A program made the translations under genes and the position numbers. A stretch of DNA of 5,734 bases from the NCBI GenBank assembly GCA_002790635.1, contig PFVN01000006.1, forward strand, positions 1-5,734, given 5' to 3'. Below the pieces are notes generated by a model that had not been told where the DNA came from, ran no database searches, and saw nothing but the letters and a program-made list of their open reading frames with translations. The stretch's first letter is position 1; each line of letters begins with the position of its first letter. The stretch is from Candidatus Moranbacteria bacterium CG_4_9_14_3_um_filter_42_9 (GTDB lineage: Bacteria; Patescibacteriota; Minisyncoccia; Moranbacterales; UBA2206). Positions 1 through 4,590 of the stretch are shown in pieces.

Positions 1-3000
1 GGCGGAAAATTTGGCGGGGACGGATATAAGATTTCCGGAGGGTTGCATGGCGTTGGTGTTTCGGTCGTGAATGCATTGTCAGTTTGGCTCCGAGCTGAAG
101 TGCATCGGGAAGGCAAGATTTTTATGATGGAGTTCGAAAGAGGAAAGTCTAAAACGAAAGAGCCGAAAGTTATCGGCAAAACAACTGGCACCGGCACAAA
201 AATAATTTTTCAGGCTGATCCGCAGATTTTTCCGGAGATTGCTTATAATTGGGAAAAGATCCTGGGATATGTCCGACAACAAGCCTATCTGACCAAGGGT
301 GTCAGCATAAAAGTGTTTGATCAGCGAGAAAAAGGCAAGGAAAAAGCTTATGGTTTTTTGTTTGATGGAGGGCTAGTGTCTTACGTAAAATTTCTCAATC
401 GGCGGAAAGAGATAAAAAATGAGATGCCCTTTTATGCCGAAAAAAAGGTGGGCGATACGCTAGTGGAGGTGGCTTTGCAATATACCGACGGTTATAAGGA
501 GCATGTTTTTTCTTTTGCAAATAATATTTTCACGCCGGAAGGCGGCACGCACGAAGCTGGATTTCGCGCGGCGCTGACGCGCGCAATTAATAATTACGCG
601 AAAAAAAATAATTATTTGAAAGAAAAAGATGAAAGTTTTACCGCCGAAGATTTGCAAGAAGGGCTCACGGCAGTAATAAGTGTGAAACTCAGAAACCCGC
701 AATTTGAAGGTCAGACTAAAGCGAAATTGGGGAACGGTGAAATGCGCGGGATTGTTTCCAGCATCACTTCTGAAGCGCTGGCAGATTATCTGGAAGCGCA
801 TCCGAACAATGCGAAAGCAATTTTAGAAAAATGTTTGCTGACGGCGAAGAGCCGGATCGCGGCGCGCGCGGCGAAAGACGCAGTGATTCGCAAAGGCGCG
901 TTGGAAGGAATGACGCTTCCCGGAAAGCTGGCGGATTGTTCCTCAAAGGATCCGTCCCAATCAGAACTTTATATCGTAGAAGGGGATTCGGCTGGCGGGT
1001 GTTTTGATGGAAAAACAAGGGTTGCCCTTATTGATGGGAGAAATTTAAGCTTTTTTGAACTTCAAAAAGAAGAAAAAAAGGGCATCAAAAACTATTGTTA
1101 TACAATAAAAAAAGATGGCTCTATTGGAATTGGAGAAATAAAAAATGTTAGAAAAACAAAATCAAACACCAAAGTTGTTAAGGTAATTTTGGATAATGAC
1201 GAAGAACTTATCTGCACTCCAGAGCATTTGTTTATGCTGAAAAATGACAAATATAAACAAGCTGTCAATCTCACTGAAAATGATTCTCTGATGCCGCTAT
1301 ATCGTCAATTTTCAAAATTAGGTAAACGCATAACTATTGAAGGATACGAATTGATTTTTGATCCCGCGCAATCAAGGTGGATTTTTACTCATATACTTGC
1401 TGATAAATATAATCTGGAGCATGAATTTTATCAGGAAAAAGCAGGTAGCTATAGGCACCACATTGATTTTAATAAGCTCAATAATAATCCCAATAATTTA
1501 ATCAGACTTGACAAGAAAGCACATTTTGAGCTTCACAGGCAATGCGCGCGAGAAACTCTGCAACGCCCTGATGTATTGGAAAAACTCAGAGCCTTGAAAA
1601 AAACACGGGAATATCGTGAAAAAATCAGCAAAACAATGCTTGAACCGAAAATGCGAAGGATGTTGAGCGAAAGAGCGAAAAAACAATGGGAAAATAGAGA
1701 ATACAAAGATTTCATGGCGGAGAAATTTTTAGAATTTTATAACTCTAATTCTCAGTATAGAGAAAAAAATAACAAATCATTAAATGCCGCGCAGAAAAAA
1801 TATTGGTCTAACGAAGAAAATAAGCAAAAGCAGGCAGTAAGAATCAGAAAATATTTTGAAAAATACCCAGATCAGAAAAAACAGCTTTCTGAAATTGCAA
1901 AGAAGCAGTGGCAGAATGTAAGCTTGCTCAGGTGGAGAAAAGAAAAAACTGCCCAGCAATGGACGCAATGGTTCAGAGTGAAAAGAAAGCTTGCTTATGA
2001 CCAAACATATTTACAGAAAGCTCTAAGAGTCTTACATGATGTTTATGGGGAAAAGAATAAAATTGATAGAATGGCATATGAGAAAATAAGAAAGGAAACA
2101 AATGATAAAAGCTTAATAAAATACGAAACAATTTGTCAAAGATTTTTTGGCGGCGATGCGCGCAGAATGCAAGAGGCTGTTGTTCATTTTAATCACCGCA
2201 TTAAATCTGTTGAAAAAATAGCGAAAAAAATGGACGTTTATGATCTTGAAGTTCCGGGCACTCATAATTTCGCATTGGCTTCAGGAATTTTCGTACACAA
2301 TAGTGCCAAGCAGGGACGGAACCGAAAATTTCAAGCAATCCTGCCGCTCCGCGGAAAATTGGTGAATGTGGAAAAAACAACTCTCGACAAAGTTGTTAAA
2401 TCAGATACGCTCAAACCGATCATCATCGCGCTCGGCGCGGGCATCGGAAACAGCTTTGATGTAGAGAAGCTCCGCTATCACAGAATAATAATTATGGCGG
2501 ACGCGGATGTGGATGGATCGCATATCCGAACATTGCTTCTGACATTTTTTTATCGCTATTATGAAGAACTGATTACGCTCGGATATATTTATATCGCTCA
2601 GCCGCCACTATATAGAATTCAGAAAAGCAAATACGTTAGATTTGCTTATACAGAAGAAGAAAAAAACAAAATCATTGATGAAATTAAGAAAGCTGAAATA
2701 AATCCAAAATCCAAAATTCCAGCAAGTACTGCTTTAGAAAATAGTGAGCCGGAAATTATCATGGAAACGGATGCAAGCGAAAGCGAGGTGGGAGAAAAAA
2801 TTGCCGGAATAAATATCCAAAGATACAAAGGTCTTGGAGAAATGAATCCGGAACAACTTTGGGAAACAACAATGGATCCGGAAAGAAGGATTATGCGTCA
2901 GGTGGCAATCAAGGATGCGGAAGCGGCGGACCGGGTGTTTGATATTTTGATGGGCAGTGATGTTGAACCTCGGCGGCGTTTTATCCAAATGCACGCCAAG

Positions 3001-3024
3001 AGCGTGAAGAATTTGGACGTGTAA
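1..3024 (+). CDS. gyrB: DNA gyrase subunit B, 5'-truncated by the window edge and interrupted by an in-frame intein
   Basis: GyrB powers ATP-dependent negative supercoiling as part of the A2B2 gyrase. The frame is open from base 1, so the gene starts upstream; roughly 100 N-terminal codons are missing by comparison with E. coli GyrB. Residues below count from base 1. The ATPase (GHKL) end is visible as SGGLHGVGVSVVNALS near residues 13-28. The transducer domain carries EGGTH and the ATP-contacting QTK at 238-240. Toprim has the catalytic Glu of EGDSAGG at 327 and DADVD at 834-838, with QRYKGLGEMN and a typical KNLDV C-terminus. The intein occupies residues 334-767, between EGDSAGG and SAKQGR, so the host protein in view is 573 residues. 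The long insertion of E. coli GyrB is absent, as in most bacterial GyrB. A ParE identity is possible from sequence alone, but the C-terminal motifs and the known intein site favour GyrB. It ends at TAA, just before a strong terminator. Confidence 0.96.
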   Translation, partial: GGKFGGDGYKISGGLHGVGVSVVNALSVWLRAEVHREGKIFMMEFERGKSKTKEPKVIGKTTGTGTKIIFQADPQIFPEIAYNWEKILGYVRQQAYLTKGVSIKVFDQREKGKEKAYGFLFDGGLVSYVKFLNRRKEIKNEMPFYAEKKVGDTLVEVALQYTDGYKEHVFSFANNIFTPEGGTHEAGFRAALTRAINNYAKKNNYLKEKDESFTAEDLQEGLTAVISVKLRNPQFEGQTKAKLGNGEMRGIVSSITSEALADYLEAHPNNAKAILEKCLLTAKSRIAARAAKDAVIRKGALEGMTLPGKLADCSSKDPSQSELYIVEGDSAGGCFDGKTRVALIDGRNLSFFELQKEEKKGIKNYCYTIKKDGSIGIGEIKNVRKTKSNTKVVKVILDNDEELICTPEHLFMLKNDKYKQAVNLTENDSLMPLYRQFSKLGKRITIEGYELIFDPAQSRWIFTHILADKYNLEHEFYQEKAGSYRHHIDFNKLNNNPNNLIRLDKKAHFELHRQCARETLQRPDVLEKLRALKKTREYREKISKTMLEPKMRRMLSERAKKQWENREYKDFMAEKFLEFYNSNSQYREKNNKSLNAAQKKYWSNEENKQKQAVRIRKYFEKYPDQKKQLSEIAKKQWQNVSLLRWRKEKTAQQWTQWFRVKRKLAYDQTYLQKALRVLHDVYGEKNKIDRMAYEKIRKETNDKSLIKYETICQRFFGGDARRMQEAVVHFNHRIKSVEKIAKKMDVYDLEVPGTHNFALASGIFVHNSAKQGRNRKFQAILPLRGKLVNVEKTTLDKVVKSDTLKPIIIALGAGIGNSFDVEKLRYHRIIIMADADVDGSHIRTLLLTFFYRYYEELITLGYIYIAQPPLYRIQKSKYVRFAYTEEEKNKIIDEIKKAEINPKSKIPASTALENSEPEIIMETDASESEVGEKIAGINIQRYKGLGEMNPEQLWETTMDPERRIMRQVAIKDAEAADRVFDILMGSDVEPRRRFIQMHAKSVKNLDV
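1456..1536 (+). other. HNH nuclease motif inside the GyrB intein
   Basis: The translated segment begins HHIDFNKLNNNPNNLIRLD and continues to AHFELH. This is the His-Asn-His signature of HNH homing endonucleases: a catalytic His-His pair (intein residues 153-154), the central Asn within NNPNNL (about 166), and the distal His (175 or 179). The family makes a double-strand break in intein-free alleles, and repair copies the intein in. No LAGLIDADG motif is visible in the insert. The typical zinc-binding cysteines of some HNH families are also absent, so this is the metal-ion HNH type without a structural zinc knuckle. Confidence 0.88.
1660..1977 (+). other. AKK-x-W helical repeats of the intein endonuclease (probable DNA-binding arm)
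   Basis: Three similar units follow the HNH motif: LSERAKKQWENREY, LNAAQKKYWSNEEN and LSEIAKKQWQNVSL. Their invariant Trp codons are at 1687, 1804 and 1909, spaced 39 and 35 residues apart. A weaker fourth, TAQQW (Trp codon 1960), follows, and REKISKTM just upstream (about 1615-1638) looks like a related helix. The units are strongly basic and helical. They resemble the modular NUMOD-type helices that give HNH and GIY-YIG homing endonucleases extended contact with their target. A DNA-contacting role is inferred from that family resemblance. Confidence 0.6.
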
Positions 3025-3032
3025 TTTTTTCC

Positions 3033-3112
3033 AAAGCTCGGCTTTTCCAGATTCCTCCCGCCCGCAACGTCTGAGCGTAGCGATGGCGGACGCGGCAAAG
3101 CCGAGCTTTTTT
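3033..3112 (+). terminator. Rho-independent-type terminator of gyrB with a long, structured loop
   Basis: The arms AAAGCTCGGCTTT (3033-3045) and AAAGCCGAGCTTT (3097-3109) are exact 13-bp reverse complements, and the right arm runs straight into a T tract ending at 3112. The stem starts nine bases after the gyrB stop codon. The 51-nt loop is unusually long, but it contains its own hairpin, CGTCTG (3069-3074) with CGGACG (3088-3093), which would shorten the effective loop. Only the right-hand end carries a T-run, so it should stop plus-strand transcription. Confidence 0.75.
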
Positions 3113-3207
3113 GTTCCCAAAGTCGATATTTGTTATCAAACATCAGGCGCGGTTAAGCCAAAAAAAATAATAAAGCAATCTTCATTGCGATAACTTGGCA
3201 AGATTTT

Positions 3208-3247
3208 ATTAAAGGTCCGACCTTTAATCGGCCAAGGTCGGACCTTG
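3208..3247. repeat. Two adjacent palindromes that are also reverse complements of each other
   Basis: The left element has arms ATTAAAGGTC and GACCTTTAAT around a single C (3208-3228). The right element has arms CAAGGTC and GACCTTG around a single G (3233-3247). The 13-mers AAGGTCCGACCTT (3212-3224) and AAGGTCGGACCTT (3234-3246) are exact reverse complements, so the pair can form one long hairpin with a 9-nt loop or two small ones. No T tract follows, so it is not a standard terminator. It could be a REP-like intergenic repeat, a cruciform, or a double operator. Confidence 0.7.
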
Positions 3248-3345
3248 ATTGGGTAAAATAAGTCTTTTGACTTCTAAGGTGTCATGTAAGAAAATAAATT
3301 TCTTTTTTTTCTGCGAATTTATAAATTTAATTTTGTCAAATCAAC

Positions 3346-3354
3346 TGTGGATAA
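3346..3354 (-). promoter_or_regulatory. DnaA-box-like 9-mer (TTATCCACA on the minus strand)
   Basis: The plus strand reads TGTGGATAA, the exact complement of the high-affinity E. coli DnaA box TTATCCACA. It lies in AT-rich non-coding DNA downstream of gyrB, a gene often found near the chromosomal origin. I see only this one perfect copy, and origins normally have clusters, so it is a candidate site rather than evidence for oriC. A chance occurrence in a window this size is unlikely but possible (a few percent). Confidence 0.35.
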
Positions 3355-3382
3355 CTCAAGCCTTTTTTCGTGCTTTTTTCTA

Positions 3383-3411
3383 TTGAAAATGGTCTGTAAA
3401 AACGGTATAAT
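3383..3411 (+). promoter_or_regulatory. Sigma-70-type promoter for the HTH/surface-protein operon
   Basis: The -35 element TTGAAA (3383-3388, one mismatch to TTGACA) and a perfect -10 TATAAT (3406-3411) are separated by the ideal 17 nt. Transcription would begin near 3418, giving a leader of about 105 nt before the ATG at 3523. The site lies downstream of the gyrB terminator, so the next genes form a separate transcription unit. Confidence 0.75.
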
Positions 3412-3471
3412 TAAAACATTAGGAAAAGCAGAAAGGCGGACTTTAAAACGGGTAAAAATATAAACAAAAAT

Positions 3472-3501
3472 TCCGCCTAAGGCGGATCAGCCTGGGGCTG
3501 A
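3472..3501 (+). promoter_or_regulatory. Twin abutting hairpins in the mRNA leader
   Basis: TCCGCC-TAA-GGCGGA (3472-3486) is followed without a gap by TCAGCC-TGG-GGCTGA (3487-3501). Each is a perfect 6-bp stem with a 3-nt loop. An upstream AGGCGGA (3434-3440) can pair instead with TCCGCCT (3472-3478), which would break the first hairpin. No T-run follows, so simple termination is unlikely. They may act on translation or mRNA stability, or may be copies of small GC-rich hairpin repeats that disperse between genes in such genomes. Confidence 0.55.
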
Positions 3502-3506
3502 AAACG

Positions 3507-3524
3507 ATATTTGATATCAAATAT
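3507..3524. promoter_or_regulatory. Exact 18-bp palindrome overlapping the start codon
   Basis: ATATTTGATATCAAATAT is a perfect dyad whose last two bases are the first two bases of the ATG at 3523. As DNA it fits a site for a dimeric repressor. As RNA it would fold into a 7-bp AU-rich stem with a 4-nt loop that partly hides the start codon. No Shine-Dalgarno sequence is visible upstream of this ATG, which adds to the suspicion that initiation is controlled here. Function is inferred from position and symmetry only. Confidence 0.55.
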
Positions 3525-4563
3525 GAGTTCTGAAAAAGGGCAAAAAAATCCACCAGATTATATTCCTCTATGCGAGGCTTCGCGGCAGTCAGGGTACACC
3601 CCAGAGTATTTAAATTATTTGGCACGCCAGGGAAAACTGAAGGCAAAAAAGATCGGACGAAACTGGCATACAACCTTAGCCTGGTTGGATGATTTTATAA
3701 AAAGTTCGACGGCTGTCAAAAAGGAAAAAATCGAGGCAATCGATTCCAAAATCCGGGAATATGCCAATGGAGCAGTTTGTAACTTGGAAAAAGATGGTGT
3801 AATTGAGCAGGCCGTTTTTCCTGAGCCCGAACTTGCGGAAACTGGCAACAATCTTTTCCCTGAGAAAGAGGAAATAAAATTTCAGAGCCGGTGGAGGGTG
3901 ATGCAAAACTTAGCGGCAACTTTAGTTGCGGTTTTTTTGGTGTTGGGAATTTTTCAGATCGGACGTTTCATAAAATTAAATAATTTTGGAAGTGGAAGTT
4001 TAGAGGAAAATTCATCAGGCAATTTTTTAGAAGACTCCGAATATCCGAAATGGATTTCGGACGATGGAATTGTCGAGGGTGAAGAAATCATCAACGACTT
4101 CACTGAAACGCAGGCCGGACCCGCGCTTGCCAGTGAGAATTATAAAATACGCGAGATAAAATTCGGCGGGGCGATTGCCATGGCTAGTGCCTTGGAAAAT
4201 TCCAATTTGGAAATTTCAGACGTACGGAGCGAAGTTATGAAGACGAAAGGAAAAGAAGAGGATCGATTGTTGGTCCGGTGGCGCACGAACAAGCTTGCGC
4301 TTTCCACCATCGAATATTCGGCGATGACCGGAAGCAATCCAAAGAGATTGACCGAGGACAGTTATGGTTTTATTCATAGTGTGCTGCTTACCAACTTGGA
4401 ACCCGGAACCGCGTACGCTTATACGATCAAGGGGAAGGACCGTTGGGCGAATGAAGCTTCTTCTGATCGGTATTCGGCCTATACCGGATCAAAAATAGTT
4501 TCCGTATTTGATCTGATCGTCAACGCGGTCAAGGAAGTATTTGGATGGGCTGTAAAAAAGTAA
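3523..4563 (+). CDS. Membrane-anchored protein: N-terminal helix-turn-helix, one TM helix, external fibronectin-III-like domain (346 aa)
   Basis: No named family is recognised for the whole protein. Residues about 12-61 (YIPLCEASRQSGYTPEYLNY, then GKLKAKKIGRNWHT and a closing helix) match the excisionase/MerR-like helix-turn-helix pattern, with a small basic wing. A linker leads to a single hydrophobic helix at about 130-147 (LAATLVAVFLVLGIFQIG), with Arg on both sides. An acidic, Gly/Ser-rich spacer of about 80 residues follows. Residues ~229-324 resemble a fibronectin-III or purple-acid-phosphatase N-terminal fold (LLVRWRTN, STIEYS, HSVLLTNLEPGTAYAYTIKG). The tail (VSVFDLIVNAVKEVFGWAVKK) is amphipathic. 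The likely topology is DNA-binding end inside, beta-sandwich outside, like a one-component transmembrane regulator. I chose the ATG at 3523; a TTG at 3511 would add four residues but lies inside the palindrome. It probably heads an operon with the surface protein 24 nt downstream. Confidence 0.9.
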   Translation: MSSEKGQKNPPDYIPLCEASRQSGYTPEYLNYLARQGKLKAKKIGRNWHTTLAWLDDFIKSSTAVKKEKIEAIDSKIREYANGAVCNLEKDGVIEQAVFPEPELAETGNNLFPEKEEIKFQSRWRVMQNLAATLVAVFLVLGIFQIGRFIKLNNFGSGSLEENSSGNFLEDSEYPKWISDDGIVEGEEIINDFTETQAGPALASENYKIREIKFGGAIAMASALENSNLEISDVRSEVMKTKGKEEDRLLVRWRTNKLALSTIEYSAMTGSNPKRLTEDSYGFIHSVLLTNLEPGTAYAYTIKGKDRWANEASSDRYSAYTGSKIVSVFDLIVNAVKEVFGWAVKK

Positions 4564-4590
4564 AAAGTGAGAGGTAAAAAGTAAAAAATG
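4561..4590 (+). promoter_or_regulatory. Intergenic ribosome-binding region made of A-rich repeats
   Basis: The gap between the two genes contains TAAAAAGT twice (4561-4568 and 4575-4582), then TAAAAAATG, which includes the next start codon. Between the repeats, GAGAGGT (4569-4575) is the best Shine-Dalgarno candidate, 12 nt before the ATG at 4588. That spacing is longer than ideal. No promoter or terminator is visible, so the second gene is probably read through from the first. Confidence 0.45.

Larger units (their letters stand above)
1000..2301 (+). mobile_element. GyrB intein with HNH homing endonuclease (434 aa)
   Basis: This is a self-splicing protein insertion that removes itself from the GyrB precursor and joins EGDSAGG to SAKQGR. 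Splicing residues are all present: Cys1 (codon 1000), block B TPEH with Thr73 and His76, block F VYDLEVPGTHNFALAS with His422, the terminal His433-Asn434 (codons 2296 and 2299), and Ser as the +1 extein residue. From memory, the first ~100 residues (CYTI..DGSIG, RKTK.N.KV, ICTP.H.FML, DSLMPL) and the last ~40 (NHRI, VYD.EVP.THNFALASG.FVHN) closely resemble the Synechocystis GyrB intein, which sits at the same site. Residues ~101-392 are the endonuclease insert: an HNH motif, then AKK-x-W helical repeats, then a probable DNA-binding C-terminal part. The insert is visibly more A-rich than the flanking gyrB, as expected of a transferred element. Splicing competence is inferred from the conserved residues; endonuclease activity is less certain. 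Confidence 0.96.
3113..3382. other. Non-coding spacer, AT-rich, with several inverted repeats
   Basis: No convincing gene, tRNA or rRNA is visible on either strand here. The stretch holds two small hairpins, GCAAT-CTTC-ATTGC (3175-3188) and AAGTC-TTTT-GACTT (3260-3273), together with the paired palindromes and the DnaA-box 9-mer listed separately. From about 3286 to 3345 it is strongly AT-rich. Open frames crossing it on the minus strand are short and lack recognisable content. Confidence 0.6.

Noticed and set aside
43..45. TTG codon as a possible start of gyrB
   Set aside because: The frame is open back to base 1 and encodes conserved GyrB residues (GGKF..DGYKISGG) upstream, so the true start is outside the window.
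460..801. Minus-strand open frame within gyrB
   Set aside because: It is antisense to the transducer domain and its product shows no family features.
1000..2301. Frame-disrupting insertion or pseudogenised gyrB
   Set aside because: The insertion keeps the frame, begins with Cys, ends His-Asn before Ser, and has complete splicing motifs, so it is an intein and not a broken gene.
2734..3120. Minus-strand open frame of 128 codons across the end of gyrB
   Set aside because: It is antisense to conserved GyrB C-terminal sequence and the terminator, with no recognisable domain; it mirrors codon bias in the sense gene.
3511..3513. TTG as start of the HTH/TM gene
   Set aside because: It adds only four residues (MISN), has no Shine-Dalgarno sequence, and lies within the palindrome; the ATG at 3523 is the simpler choice.
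3025..3522. Possible tRNA, CRISPR array or insertion sequence in the spacer
   Set aside because: No cloverleaf with a T-loop, no regularly spaced repeats and no transposase or terminal repeats flanking a coding region are visible.
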